Assembly (NCBI GenBank): GCA_002698985.1
Contig: PAAY01000097.1
Location: 1 to 64,000 of the forward strand
Direction: 5' to 3'
Length of the DNA: 64,000 bases
From: Saprospirales bacterium
Lineage (GTDB): Bacteria; Bacteroidota; Bacteroidia; Chitinophagales; Saprospiraceae
Positions 44,174 to 53,803 of this stretch are shown here, piece after piece. The translations under genes were made by a program, and so were the position numbers. Below the pieces are notes generated by a model. That model worked only from the letters and a program-made list of their open reading frames with translations, had not been told where the DNA came from and did no database searches. The stretch's first letter is position 1; every line of letters starts with the position of its first letter.

Positions 44174-46837
44174 ATGCGGTTACTAATACTCACATTTTCA
44201 CTGCTACTGGCAAGTGCACTTGACACATTTGCCCAATCTCCGCTCGATCAGCGGGTTGATTTTCAGGTGCAGGATGTGCCCTTGATAGAAGCGCTGGAAA
44301 AACTCATTGACAAAACCGGTGTCAACCTCAATTTCACTTCCCGGATCATCCCTCCGACACAGCGGGTTACACTGATCAGCAAGGGGCTGCGCCTTTCTAC
44401 CATTCTCGATGAGCTGCTCAGGGATGTGCCGGTGAGCTACACCGTCATTGGCCAACAGATCGTGCTCTCGCGGGATTACAGAAAATCAAACCTGATCAAA
44501 ACCATCACCGGATATGTGAGTGACCGGCAGTCCGGAGAGCGGATTATCGGGGTGCTGGTTTACGAGCCCGATTTGGGTTTGGTGGCCAGCACCAATGAAT
44601 TTGGATTTTTCACCTTAAAGGTACCCGGTTCAGAATTTACACTCGTTGCCAACTTTCTGGGTTATCGTTCCGATACCATCAGCTTGCGGGTTTCAGGGAA
44701 AAGCCAGTACCTGGAAATTTTTCTCGAACCAATTTTCCTGAAGGAGATCATCGTCAAAGAAAATCCGGATTCCAACCTTATAGAAACCAACGGCAATAGC
44801 GATATCCTGCTGAATGTGGGATTGGTTTCCCGTCTGGCTTCTTTGGGTGGTGAAGGGGATATTTTCAGAATAGCTTACACCTTGCCCGGAATAACCACCG
44901 GCGCCGACGGATTCGGAGGAATTGCCGTTCGTGGCGGCAGTGTGGACCAGAACCTGTTTTTGCTGGACGGGGTGCCGGTGTACAATGGAACCCACGGAAT
45001 CGGAATCGTCTCCGTGTTCAATACCTCGGCGATTAAAAGCACCCGGCTCATTAAAAGCAATTTTCCCGCAAAATACGGAGGTCGTTTGTCTTCAGTCTGG
45101 GATGTGCAGGCCAAAGAGGGCAACAACCGGCATTTTGAAGGAGAAGCAGATATAGGCCTGACTTCCGGAAAAATAACATTGCAGGGACCTTTCGCTGATT
45201 CCAAAGGATCATGGCTGGTGAGTGGGCGGCGTGCCTTTTTTGATTTTTTCAGCATACCCATCTCCAGCCGTATTAGAGAAAAGGACGGAGTCGATGGTTA
45301 TATCAGTTACCTCTTTTACGATTTCAACGCAAAGCTCAACCACACGCTGGGCAAAAAGGATCGAATTCATTTTGGCATTTACACCGGTAAAGACCGCTTT
45401 GAAGATATCTACAGGCAGACCCGCTTGTACCAGGATACTTCCGTTTATCTGGGCGACGAGGAAAAAGTGGTTTGGGGCAATGATGCAGCCAGCCTCAGAT
45501 GGACCCACCGACTCGGAAACAGTGCATTTTTGAACACCTCGGCCAGCTTCAGCAGGTACCGTTATGAGTCAACAGACTTGGTTGATTTGAGAGCGAGTAC
45601 CATTGAAAATGATCTCCTTAGAAATGTGCTGCTGCTGAAATACAATTCAAACATCGTCGATTACGGCCTCAGGGTCGAACTGGACTTTAGCACCAATGCA
45701 AATCACCAGATAAAAATAGGCGGAGGCCTGACCCGACACTCCTTCCAGCCGGGTATTGTCATTTTTGATGTGGCCACCCAGATCGATTCCATCCTTTTGG
45801 ACACACTTGGCGAGTGGGACAAACGAAAACTCAATTCGCTGGAAGTCAGCATTTACGGCCAGGACCGCTTCCGGGTAGGTGATCGCTTGAGTGTCGTTGC
45901 CGGATTGAGGATCGGTTTTCTCGGCATACAGGACAGAACCTACTATTCGCCTCAGCCCAGATTGTCAGCGGAGTATCGGTTGTCGTCACGCAGCAGTTTT
46001 TCGGCATCTGCAGGCAAGGTGACCCAGTTCCTTCACCTGCTCAGCCCCACGAGTGTGGGTTTGCCGAAGGACCTTTGGGTAAGTGCGACATCCATAGTAC
46101 CCCCACAGCATGCCTGGCAGTTTACCCTGGGGTACAGCCGGAAACTCAATCAAAGTTGGTCGCTGGATGCAGAGGTCTATTACAAGTATTTCAAGGATCT
46201 GATTCTATTCAAAGGAACATTTCTGGAGGTGGTGAATGCCACCAACTGGCAAGACGATGTGGCTGTCGGCAAAGGCCAGGCCAGGGGATTTGAGTTATTG
46301 CTCAAAAAGCACACAGCAAAAGTGAGCGGCTGGGTCGGTTATACCCTTGCCTGGAGCGACCGGCAATTTGACAAGGAAATTAACAAGGGTGAGGCTTTCC
46401 CCTTCAGGCTCGACAGAAGGCACAATTTCGACATCCAGTTTTTGACGAAGCTGAATCCAAGCTGGGAATTGGCGGTGGGATTCAAACTGGCTTCGGGCTC
46501 CGCTTTTACTCTGCCCGTTTTGGAGTACGAATTGGTGCAGGCTCCGGGCAGCCCTCCGTCAGAAATCGTTGCCAATCCCCGGGTGGTTGACAGGCTTAAC
46601 GGCCAGCGGCTACCGGCTTACCACAAACTGGATCTCAGTTTCAGCAAAACATTTTTCCACAACCAGATGCAACACAGGCTGCAGGTTGGGGTGTCCAATC
46701 TTTACAACCGGAAGAACCCCCTGTACATCACCATCAGGGACAAATTTCAGCCAAGCGGTGAAGTCAAGCGGGAGTTCGTTCAAGTCAGTTTGTTGCCCAT
46801 CTTCCCAACCTTGCGTTATGTCCTGAAGTTCAGGTAG
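44174..46837 (+). CDS. TonB-dependent receptor with STN and carboxypeptidase-like domains
   Basis: 887 residues from ATG 44174 (MRLLILTFSLLLASA); an ATG at 44150 and the longer frame are less likely because the signal peptide fits this start. Order: signal peptide, STN signalling domain (about 25-100, VPLIEALEKLIDKTGVNLNF), a CarboxypepD_reg-like domain (105-195, TGYVSDRQSGERIIGVLVYEP), a plug (GGIAVRGGSVDQNLFLLDGVPVYN is in this region) and a 22-strand barrel. It imports an unknown ligand and signals through FecR. No SusD-like partner is adjacent, so it may not be a glycan SusC. Confidence 0.9.
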   Translation: MRLLILTFSLLLASALDTFAQSPLDQRVDFQVQDVPLIEALEKLIDKTGVNLNFTSRIIPPTQRVTLISKGLRLSTILDELLRDVPVSYTVIGQQIVLSRDYRKSNLIKTITGYVSDRQSGERIIGVLVYEPDLGLVASTNEFGFFTLKVPGSEFTLVANFLGYRSDTISLRVSGKSQYLEIFLEPIFLKEIIVKENPDSNLIETNGNSDILLNVGLVSRLASLGGEGDIFRIAYTLPGITTGADGFGGIAVRGGSVDQNLFLLDGVPVYNGTHGIGIVSVFNTSAIKSTRLIKSNFPAKYGGRLSSVWDVQAKEGNNRHFEGEADIGLTSGKITLQGPFADSKGSWLVSGRRAFFDFFSIPISSRIREKDGVDGYISYLFYDFNAKLNHTLGKKDRIHFGIYTGKDRFEDIYRQTRLYQDTSVYLGDEEKVVWGNDAASLRWTHRLGNSAFLNTSASFSRYRYESTDLVDLRASTIENDLLRNVLLLKYNSNIVDYGLRVELDFSTNANHQIKIGGGLTRHSFQPGIVIFDVATQIDSILLDTLGEWDKRKLNSLEVSIYGQDRFRVGDRLSVVAGLRIGFLGIQDRTYYSPQPRLSAEYRLSSRSSFSASAGKVTQFLHLLSPTSVGLPKDLWVSATSIVPPQHAWQFTLGYSRKLNQSWSLDAEVYYKYFKDLILFKGTFLEVVNATNWQDDVAVGKGQARGFELLLKKHTAKVSGWVGYTLAWSDRQFDKEINKGEAFPFRLDRRHNFDIQFLTKLNPSWELAVGFKLASGSAFTLPVLEYELVQAPGSPPSEIVANPRVVDRLNGQRLPAYHKLDLSFSKTFFHNQMQHRLQVGVSNLYNRKNPLYITIRDKFQPSGEVKREFVQVSLLPIFPTLRYVLKFR

Positions 46838-46937
46838 ATAGCTTTTTGGACAGGATGCTTCTGGGAGTTTTCCTTTATCTGCAGAATCCGTCAATCCACA
46901 TAATCCGGGAACATTTTTAGAAGCTCCTCGGCTTGCC

Positions 46938-46945
46938 TACATTTG
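46938..46945 (+). promoter_or_regulatory. -7 element of the EVE-domain gene
   Basis: TACATTTG matches TAnnTTTG, 24 bases before the ATG at 46970. It supports that start over the one at 46943. Confidence 0.5.
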
Positions 46946-46969
46946 CCGGACATTCAAAAACTTATTTTC

Positions 46970-47383
46970 ATGAATTATTGGTTGGTAAAATCAGAGCCGG
47001 GCGAATACAGCTACCAGCAACTGGAAAAAGACGGCAAAACCATGTGGGACGGAGTGCGCAACTACGCTGCCCGCAACAACCTTCGCCTGATGAAGAAAGG
47101 CGACCTTGTATTGTTCTACCATAGCGTAAACGGCAAAGAAGTAGTTGGCATTTGCAAGGTTGAGAAAGAGCACTACCCTGACCCCACTGCTACAAAAGGC
47201 GACTGGTCAGTAGTGGACCTCGTACCGGTAAAGCCCTTGAATAAACCGGTATCCTTGAAGCAAATAAAATCTGAGCCATCCTTGCAAAACATTGGTCTGG
47301 TCAGAATCGGACGCTTATCGGTTATGCCGCTTGAAAAGGAGGAATTCGAAACGATTCTGAAACTTGGAGACACAAAAATTTAA
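46970..47383 (+). CDS. EVE-domain protein (Thy28-like)
   Basis: 137 residues from ATG 46970 (MNYWLVKSEPGEYSYQQLEK). It has the classic EVE start, then WDGVRNYAARNNLRLMKKGDLVLFYHS and GICKVEKEHYPDPTA. EVE domains are PUA-like pockets that bind modified bases in DNA or RNA and are often tied to restriction or RNA modification. It stands alone here. A -7 element lies in the right position, and the nine extra codons upstream overlap it. Confidence 0.93.
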   Translation: MNYWLVKSEPGEYSYQQLEKDGKTMWDGVRNYAARNNLRLMKKGDLVLFYHSVNGKEVVGICKVEKEHYPDPTATKGDWSVVDLVPVKPLNKPVSLKQIKSEPSLQNIGLVRIGRLSVMPLEKEEFETILKLGDTKI

Positions 47384-47741
47384 AAAGTACTGTTACCAAC
47401 AGAACGAGTGTTCGTCCTAAAGCAGCCTTTCAAAACCGGAGCGTTGCGGTAGTAGGCTGTGACAGGTAATTAACAATGCAATCACACGAAAAAAAGCGGG
47501 GATTTGATTATTAAACTTCTCTGCCGTAACTTTGTCGGCGTTCAACTGAGGCAAGGAATCCAAATCACTCCCCCCATTTCAGTCGAACGTGGTCTTACCT
47601 GAATAATTGAAACAACCGGATTTCCGCTTAGCCGGAAAAATTCCCCCCTTGGTTTCAGCGTGCTTAATCAAAATTCTCCCGGAAACTGATAGAAGCAGTG
47701 AAGAGCTGCTGTCCTGTGGCAATTGCTGTAATTGCACAGTG
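47384..47741. other. gene-free interval and leader of the polysaccharide locus
   Basis: 358 bases. It contains the promoter at 47503-47534 and a ~207-base leader before the response regulator start at 47742. An open frame runs through part of the leader (from 47607), but it has no protein-like quality. No strong hairpin was found by eye. Confidence 0.6.
47503..47534 (+). promoter_or_regulatory. promoter upstream of the polysaccharide locus
   Basis: TTTG (47503-47506), 20 bases, TAACTTTG (47527-47534): the best match to the Bacteroidota consensus in the window. It implies a leader of about 200 bases. Confidence 0.7.
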
Positions 47742-48161
47742 ATGATCCAAAACAATGAACAAATGCAACACCTGAGAAAACAAGTTCTCGTCATTGACGA
47801 CAACAACTCTATTAGGCATCTCCTGGGGAGTATTCTTTCCAAAGATTACGATGTGGTCACGCTCAACGACGGCATGGAAGCCATGGCCTGGTTGATGAAA
47901 GGCAACCTTCCTCACGCCATATTGCTTGACATCAACATGCCCCGTTTGGATGGGATAGGCTTTCTTCAAAACATCAGAAAATCGGGCTTCTTCCGAGAAC
48001 TTCCTGTCATTGTCATAACAGCCAATGAAGAGGATGATTTGGTGGTGAAATGCAAGTTCCTGGGAGTTAAGAATTTTCTGACCAAGCCATTCAATCCTAT
48101 GCAGTTGAGGGATAATCTGAAAGAGATATTTGAAATGCCGGAAGTATTCAGCCCAAATTAA
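47742..48161 (+). CDS. single-domain response regulator
   Basis: 139 residues from ATG 47742 (or ATG 47763). A complete receiver domain: VLVIDDNNSIR supplies the acidic pair, ILLDINMPRLDG the phosphoacceptor Asp, VIVITANEED the Thr switch, and FLTKPFNP the Lys. There is no output domain, so it must act by protein contact. No histidine kinase is nearby. Its position 82 bases before a sugar transferase with a degenerate receiver domain suggests it helps control polysaccharide synthesis. Confidence 0.88.
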   Translation: MIQNNEQMQHLRKQVLVIDDNNSIRHLLGSILSKDYDVVTLNDGMEAMAWLMKGNLPHAILLDINMPRLDGIGFLQNIRKSGFFRELPVIVITANEEDDLVVKCKFLGVKNFLTKPFNPMQLRDNLKEIFEMPEVFSPN

Positions 48162-48243
48162 AGGCTTACTTGCCGAACCCAACTGGCTTACTCACACAGT
48201 TTCCTTGATTCAACAGATGGTCGGAGATTTCTGACTGACAAAA

Positions 48244-49395
48244 ATGGCTAAAGCTGCGAGGCTTGATGCCCATAAACACTACAACCCAGCAAACACTATG
48301 AACCAACCATTGAAAATGGTCCGGAAGGTCCAGGTTAAAAACCAGGTGATCGCACTTGGCTTTGGACCTTCGGTGAGAAACATTCTGCTAAAGTTTCCTT
48401 ATTACAGTGCCGATGTTGAATTGCGGTCGGAGCAAAATTCATTTGAACTCTTCAGGCAATTAACCATCGAGCTGCACAAAAAGGGGCCTGCAGCAGAACT
48501 TCCAATGGCCATACTGTGCCAGATGGAGGTCCTTGAAACCGAACGCTTTCTTTTGCTCCGCAACCTGAGGCACCATCCGGTCTTACGCTACATACCGGTC
48601 ATAGCCATCAATGGTTCCGGAACGGATAAAAAGCAGTTGGCGCTGAAGAAAGGTTTCGATGACTATTACGATGCTCCGGTCAGATGGCCTGACCTCTACC
48701 AACGCATCAGTTTCCTCAGCAAATTCAAAAAGCAGCTCGTCGATCTCGAGGTAAAACCGGAGGTGATAAAGCCCTTAAAGCTGAATTTCTGGAAACGGCT
48801 CATCGATGTGGCAGTAGCCGCCACGGCAATTCTTGTGCTCAGCCCTTTGCTCTTGCTCATAGCGCTGGCCATCAAGCTGGAATCCCGCGGCCCGGTGATT
48901 TACCGCTCAAAGCGGGTGGGTACCGGCTACCATGTTTTTGACTTTTACAAGTTCCGCTCCATGTACAAAGACGCCGATAAGCGCCTCAAAGATCTTCAGC
49001 ACCTCAATCAGTACGGGAACGGAAACAACAGCCTGTTTCTGAAAATCGGGAACGACCCCAGGGTTACACCACTTGGCCGCATACTCCGGAAAACCAGCCT
49101 GGATGAATTGCCCCAGCTTTTCAACATTCTGAAAGGCGATATGAGCCTAGTTGGAAACAGGCCGCTACCTGTTTATGAGGCTGAACTGTTGACCCGCGAC
49201 GAATGGGCCGAGCGTTTCCTCGCCCCAGCCGGCTTGACCGGACTCTGGCAGGTAACCAAACGCGGCAAAAGCGACATGTCAACCGAAGAGCGCATCAATC
49301 TAGATATCGAGTACGCCCGCAGGCATTCCATCTGGTTTGACCTCAGGCTGATCTGGAAAACCATTCCTGCCATGTTACAGGAAGAAAATGTTTGA
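48244..49395 (+). CDS. pseudo-receiver / polyprenyl-phosphate sugar-1-phosphate transferase fusion
   Basis: 383 residues. The N-terminal part (about 30-165) has the length and strand order of a receiver domain but lacks its chemistry: the acidic pair is absent, the phosphoacceptor position in ILCQMEV is Gln93, and the Lys-Pro motif is Ala144-Pro145. The C-terminal part (180-383) is a bacterial sugar transferase (WcaJ/WbaP-like C-terminal) with a membrane helix (ILVLSPLLLLIALAI), KFRSMYKDAD, SLDELPQLFNILKGDMSLVG and GLTGLWQV. It should place the first sugar phosphate on undecaprenyl phosphate. It overlaps the next gene by 8 bases. Confidence 0.88.
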   Translation: MAKAARLDAHKHYNPANTMNQPLKMVRKVQVKNQVIALGFGPSVRNILLKFPYYSADVELRSEQNSFELFRQLTIELHKKGPAAELPMAILCQMEVLETERFLLLRNLRHHPVLRYIPVIAINGSGTDKKQLALKKGFDDYYDAPVRWPDLYQRISFLSKFKKQLVDLEVKPEVIKPLKLNFWKRLIDVAVAATAILVLSPLLLLIALAIKLESRGPVIYRSKRVGTGYHVFDFYKFRSMYKDADKRLKDLQHLNQYGNGNNSLFLKIGNDPRVTPLGRILRKTSLDELPQLFNILKGDMSLVGNRPLPVYEAELLTRDEWAERFLAPAGLTGLWQVTKRGKSDMSTEERINLDIEYARRHSIWFDLRLIWKTIPAMLQEENV

Positions 49396-50347
49396 GCCCG
49401 TGAAGCAACCGCTCGTCAGCATTGTCACCGTCAACTACAATTCATTGGAAGAAACCATTGAATTGCTGGAATCTGTATTTGACAACAGCTACCAGAATAC
49501 AGAGGTGATCGTTGTGGACAATGCATCGGAAGTGGACCCTGGGGAGCAACTCGATGAGCTGTTTCCTTCGGTAAAAGTTTTGCGAAGCGAAGAAAATCTC
49601 GGATTTGCCGGTGGCAACAACCTGGCTCTGGCACATTGCCAGGGTGATTTCATTTTCTTCGTAAACAACGATGCCGAACTCACCGACGGCGTCATTGAAT
49701 CACTGCTCCAACTGTTTGACGAAGTGCCATTGCTGGGCATCGTCAGTCCCAAGCTTTGCTATTACAACACCCTCCCGGACCTGGTTCCCGACGTCATACA
49801 GTACGCCGGCACCACCCCGGTGCACCCCCTCACCGGCCGGAATTCGACCATTGGTGTCCGTCAGAATGATGAGGGGCGCTACCGTTTGCCAGAACCAACT
49901 GCTTACTGTCATGGTGCGGCCATGATGGTGCCCCGGGAAGTGATTGAAAAAGTAGGCCCCATGTCGGAGGACTACTTTTTGTATTACGAAGAACTGGACT
50001 GGTGTGAGCGCATCCGGAAAGCCGGCTATCAGGTGTATGTTGACAACCGGGTGAAGGTGTATCACAAAGAGAGCATATCGGTTGAAAAGATAGGAGCTGC
50101 CAAAACCTATTACCTGAACCGAAACCGCATCTTGTTTATGCGCAGGAACAGGACAGCGCTCCAGTTGATGGTTTTTTATGCTTTTTTGTTTTTCGTCACA
50201 ATTCCCTGGAACAGCCTGAAGTTCCTCAAGGATGGTGAAATAAAAAACCTCGAGGCCTTCCTCAAGGCAGTGAAATGGAATTTTACCGAAGGAAAAAAAA
50301 TGAGCAAACCAAGTTCCCACCCCCTTACTTTTACGGCTGTTCAGTGA
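49388..50347 (+). CDS. family 2 glycosyltransferase
   Basis: 319 residues, GT-A fold. SIVTVNYNSLEETIELLES opens the nucleotide-sugar site, NNDAEL supplies the DxD-like motif, and CHGAAMMVPREVIEKVGPMSEDYFLYYEELDWCERIRKAGY contains the catalytic-base ED region. It resembles rhamnosyltransferases of polysaccharide clusters. C-terminal helix likely associates with the membrane. It overlaps the upstream gene by 8 bases, implying translational coupling. Confidence 0.9.
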   Translation: MFEPVKQPLVSIVTVNYNSLEETIELLESVFDNSYQNTEVIVVDNASEVDPGEQLDELFPSVKVLRSEENLGFAGGNNLALAHCQGDFIFFVNNDAELTDGVIESLLQLFDEVPLLGIVSPKLCYYNTLPDLVPDVIQYAGTTPVHPLTGRNSTIGVRQNDEGRYRLPEPTAYCHGAAMMVPREVIEKVGPMSEDYFLYYEELDWCERIRKAGYQVYVDNRVKVYHKESISVEKIGAAKTYYLNRNRILFMRRNRTALQLMVFYAFLFFVTIPWNSLKFLKDGEIKNLEAFLKAVKWNFTEGKKMSKPSSHPLTFTAVQ

Positions 50348-50400
50348 ATACAGCGACCTCATTCCCACACAAGAAATTGTAAGAATCAAACAACGATCGA

Positions 50401-51630
50401 ATGGAGCTGACATCCGTCATACTCATCATTGTGGGAGTGGTCTGGGCAGGTTTCCTGGTGTTGCCTTTCCTGCTCACCCTCGCGGGGCTTTTCAGGAATG
50501 ACCCCGTCGGTGAAAAGACCGAAGTCCGGGATTACGATTACGCCTGTGTGATCACCGCCTACCGCAATGCTGCTATCACCGAAGGATTGATAGAGTCACT
50601 TTTGAACCAGACCTACAAGCATTTTCACATCTACCTGGTGGCAGATGCCTGCGACCTTTCAGGGTGGAATCTTTCTGACGAGCGACTGACCGTGCTCAAG
50701 CCTGAACCGGCTCTGAATCTCAAGATCAAGTCTGTGATCCACGCCATGGATCATTTTGTGCGCCCCCATGATTTTACAGTGGTTTTCGATGCGGATAACC
50801 TTGCGCACCCGGATTTTTTGTCTGTGATCAATGATTTTGCCTGCCGGGGCTGGAAAAGCATCCAGGGACAGCGCACCGCAAAAAACCTGGATACCGTTTA
50901 TGCCTGTGCCGATGCCATCGGGGAGTTTTACAAAAACTGGATTGACCGCTACATGCCCTGGCGCCTGGGGTCTTCCGCTGTCATTTCCGGTTCCGGAATG
51001 GCCGTGGAAACCGGGCTGTACCGGGCCTACCTCGCCAGCAAGGAAATCAGCGAAGGGCAGCACCAGTACAAACGGATGCTGCAGGAAGACAAGATCCTTC
51101 AGAATTTTCTCCTTCGGCAAAACGAGCGCATTGCCTACGCCTGGGATGCCATCGTTTACGACGAGAAGGTCAGCTCTGGCGATGCGGTGGAGACCCAGCG
51201 CAGCCGTTGGCTTTTCTCCTATTTTCAGAACACGGGCAATGCCCTCGGAATCCTTCGCAGGGGTCTCGTCAACCTGTCTTTCAACCAGCTTCTTTTCGGG
51301 TTGATCACCATAGCTCCGCCAATGTTCATTCAGGTTGGGGTGGGGGTGTTGCTGGCTGGGCTGGCTTTGTTTACGGTGCCCTGGGTAAGTCTTCTGCTAC
51401 TGCTGTCACTGCTGGTTTTCGGACTCAACATCTTTCTCGTTTTGTACCTCAGCAAAGTGCCTCCGCAAATCTGGCGAGCCATCTGGCACCTTCCGGCTTT
51501 CGTTTTCAGACAGATGAAAGCCCTGCTCAAAATGTCCAATCCCGATAAAAATTTCAAACCCACCGAACACAACAAAAAGGTGAAAATCGACGAACTGCTC
51601 AAACAACCCGGAGCGGAATCGCAACCCTGA
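50401..51630 (+). CDS. membrane family 2 glycosyltransferase
   Basis: 409 residues with an N-terminal helix (7-28), a GT-A domain and about three C-terminal helices (from 300). Motifs: DADNL (DxD), SGSGMAVE, QEDKIL (general-base Asp) and QRSRW, the last typical of processive cellulose/hyaluronan-type synthases. It could add sugars repeatedly or transfer a single one to the lipid-linked chain. It is part of the polysaccharide operon, 2 bases before the SGNH gene. Confidence 0.85.
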   Translation: MELTSVILIIVGVVWAGFLVLPFLLTLAGLFRNDPVGEKTEVRDYDYACVITAYRNAAITEGLIESLLNQTYKHFHIYLVADACDLSGWNLSDERLTVLKPEPALNLKIKSVIHAMDHFVRPHDFTVVFDADNLAHPDFLSVINDFACRGWKSIQGQRTAKNLDTVYACADAIGEFYKNWIDRYMPWRLGSSAVISGSGMAVETGLYRAYLASKEISEGQHQYKRMLQEDKILQNFLLRQNERIAYAWDAIVYDEKVSSGDAVETQRSRWLFSYFQNTGNALGILRRGLVNLSFNQLLFGLITIAPPMFIQVGVGVLLAGLALFTVPWVSLLLLLSLLVFGLNIFLVLYLSKVPPQIWRAIWHLPAFVFRQMKALLKMSNPDKNFKPTEHNKKVKIDELLKQPGAESQP

Positions 51631-51632
51631 AC

Positions 51633-52376
51633 ATGCGCAAAATCCTGCTTTACATATCACTTTTTCTGAATCTGTTGTTTATTGCGGCGCTGATCTGGTC
51701 GGTGATGCGGTATGGTGGCTTGCGGGCTGTCATTCAGAAGCTCACCAATCCGGGTGTGGTGGTCAATTATCAAAATCAGAAAGCCATGTATGCGGAGTTT
51801 CCTGTGCCGCCGGGTGCCATCGTATTTCTGGGCAACAGCCTGACCGAAGCGGGCCAATGGGCAGAGTGGTTTGGCAGCCCGGTGATCTACAACCGTGGCA
51901 TACCCGGTGACCATTGCGACGGCATCAGGGAACGGCTGACGGTTGCGCTCGGACCTGAACCGCAGGCTGTGTTCTTGATGGCCGGCATCAACGACCTGGC
52001 TTACCACGATCCGCAAACCGTTGTGAAGAAATACGAGGCGCTGGTGGAGGAGATACACACGCAACATCCCGCAGCCCGGCTCTACCTGCTCAGCATTTTA
52101 CCTGTGAACAACAAAGCCTGGTATGTGCCCATTGACAACCAGGCCATTGACGAAGTGAATGCCGCCATCCGGAAACTGGCCGAAAAGTTGAAGGTGCCTT
52201 ATGTTGACCTCCACCAGAAAATGGCCGGATCAGACGGCCAGCTCCGAAAGGAACTGACGGTTGACGGTGTGCACCTGACCGCCGAGGGCTACAAAATTTG
52301 GCTGGAAGGCATCCGGATGATGGTGGAAACCGAGCTTGCAAACAGCCAGCAACAGAAAACCAGGGACGATCAATGA
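51633..52376 (+). CDS. SGNH/GDSL-family hydrolase or acyltransferase, membrane-anchored
   Basis: 247 residues with an N-terminal helix (4-25) facing the periplasm. The four SGNH blocks are seen: FLGNSLTEAG with Ser69, NRGIPGDHCDG, MAGINDLAY, and a C-terminal DGVHLTAEG Asp-His pair. Such enzymes add or remove acyl groups on sugars. Its stop codon overlaps the start of an MBOAT gene (ATGA), which suggests joint action on the polymer. Confidence 0.9.
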   Translation: MRKILLYISLFLNLLFIAALIWSVMRYGGLRAVIQKLTNPGVVVNYQNQKAMYAEFPVPPGAIVFLGNSLTEAGQWAEWFGSPVIYNRGIPGDHCDGIRERLTVALGPEPQAVFLMAGINDLAYHDPQTVVKKYEALVEEIHTQHPAARLYLLSILPVNNKAWYVPIDNQAIDEVNAAIRKLAEKLKVPYVDLHQKMAGSDGQLRKELTVDGVHLTAEGYKIWLEGIRMMVETELANSQQQKTRDDQ

Positions 52377-53800
52377 TATTCAACAGCCTGCCATTTCTTG
52401 TTTTCGTCGCAATCTTCATCCCGCTGTACTTTGCACTGAAGGGGCGGGCCAGGCTGTTGCTGGCGCTGGCGGGCAGTTACCTTTTCTACGGCTGGTGGGA
52501 CTGGCGCTTTCTCTCGCTGATTGCCATTTCCACGCTGGTGGATTTTTGGGTGGGCGCTGCCGTGTACAAAGAACAGGACGAAAAGCGCAGGAAACGGTTG
52601 TTGCTGCTCAGCATGGTGGTTAACCTGGGCTTTCTGGGCTTTTTCAAATACTTCGATTTTTTCATCGCCTCCTTTGTGGAGCTGTTGCAGAGCTTCGGCT
52701 TGCAGCCTTCCGTCAGCACTTTGGGCATCATCCTTCCGGTTGGCATTTCCTTTTACACCTTCCAGTCCATGAGCTACACCATTGACATTTACCGAAGGAA
52801 ACTGGAGCCGGAACACGACCTGGTCAAGTTTGCCACTTTCGTTGCCTTCTGGCCGCAGTTGGTGGCAGGCCCCATCGTAAGGGCCAGCGATTTTCTGCCG
52901 CAATTCCGTTCCGACCACCCTTTTGAGTGGGACCGCTTCACCAAAGGTTCGGCACAGGTGCTTTGGGGCTTCTTCAAAAAAGTGGCCATCGCCGACAGCC
53001 TGGCCCCCATCGTGGATCAGTGTTTTTCCGACCCCATGTCTTTTGGTTCGGTCAACTTGTACATCGCCGTTTTCTTTTACTCTTTCCAGATCTATTGCGA
53101 TTTTTCGGGGTACTCTGACATTGCCATCGGTTTTGCCCGGATGCTGGGCTTTGACTTCCCCGCCAATTTCCGGACCCCTTATTTCTCCAAAAACTTCTCT
53201 GAATTCTGGACCCGCTGGCACATTTCGCTGTCCAGCTGGTTGCGTGATTACCTCTACATACCGCTTGGCGGCAACCGCCACGGCACGGCCAAAACCTACC
53301 GCAACCTCATGCTGACCATGCTGTTGGGCGGGCTCTGGCACGGTGCCAACTGGACATTCGTCTTTTGGGGCTGGCTGCACGGCATGTACCTGGTGGTACA
53401 GCGGCTGTTCTCAAATGTGTGGACCGGCACCATGCGCACCCTACGGGCTCCGGGCTGGTTGAATGCCGGTCTCAGCATCCTGTTGGTTTACCTATTCACG
53501 AATCTTGCGTGGGTCTTTTTCAGAAGCCCGGATTTTGCAACGGCGGCAGCAGTTTTGCAGAACATGGCCAGCTTGGAGGGGTTTACCGTGGCACAGATCA
53601 TGAACAAGTTTCTCGTCGCAAAAGGCGTGTTGCTCATTGGCTTCCTCCTGCTGGTGGAGATCAGCGATTTCAGGTTCAACTACAGTCAACTGGTTGTCCG
53701 GCAACCCGTCTTCCGGCTGGCATCATTTGCGGTTTTACTCTGGCTGATCGCCTTTTTCGGAACCTTCAACTCCAATGCATTCATTTACTTCCAATTCTGA
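52373..53800 (+). CDS. MBOAT-family O-acyltransferase (AlgI-like)
   Basis: 475 residues from ATG 52373; the longer frame begins inside the upstream gene. About ten to twelve membrane helices. The AlgI-type signatures are seen: YCDFSGYSDIAIGFARMLGF, PYFSKNFSEFWTRWHISLSSWLRDYLYIPLGG, and LLGGLWHGANWTF with the catalytic His. It brings acyl groups across the membrane for polysaccharide O-acylation. It lies between two SGNH-type proteins, as in alginate-type O-acetylation units. Confidence 0.92.
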   Translation: MIFNSLPFLVFVAIFIPLYFALKGRARLLLALAGSYLFYGWWDWRFLSLIAISTLVDFWVGAAVYKEQDEKRRKRLLLLSMVVNLGFLGFFKYFDFFIASFVELLQSFGLQPSVSTLGIILPVGISFYTFQSMSYTIDIYRRKLEPEHDLVKFATFVAFWPQLVAGPIVRASDFLPQFRSDHPFEWDRFTKGSAQVLWGFFKKVAIADSLAPIVDQCFSDPMSFGSVNLYIAVFFYSFQIYCDFSGYSDIAIGFARMLGFDFPANFRTPYFSKNFSEFWTRWHISLSSWLRDYLYIPLGGNRHGTAKTYRNLMLTMLLGGLWHGANWTFVFWGWLHGMYLVVQRLFSNVWTGTMRTLRAPGWLNAGLSILLVYLFTNLAWVFFRSPDFATAAAVLQNMASLEGFTVAQIMNKFLVAKGVLLIGFLLLVEISDFRFNYSQLVVRQPVFRLASFAVLLWLIAFFGTFNSNAFIYFQF

Positions 53801-53803
53801 CAC

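Noticed and set aside
47607-47741. N-terminal extension of the response regulator
   Set aside because: The extra residues are Cys/Pro-rich without receiver similarity; the domain is complete from 47742.
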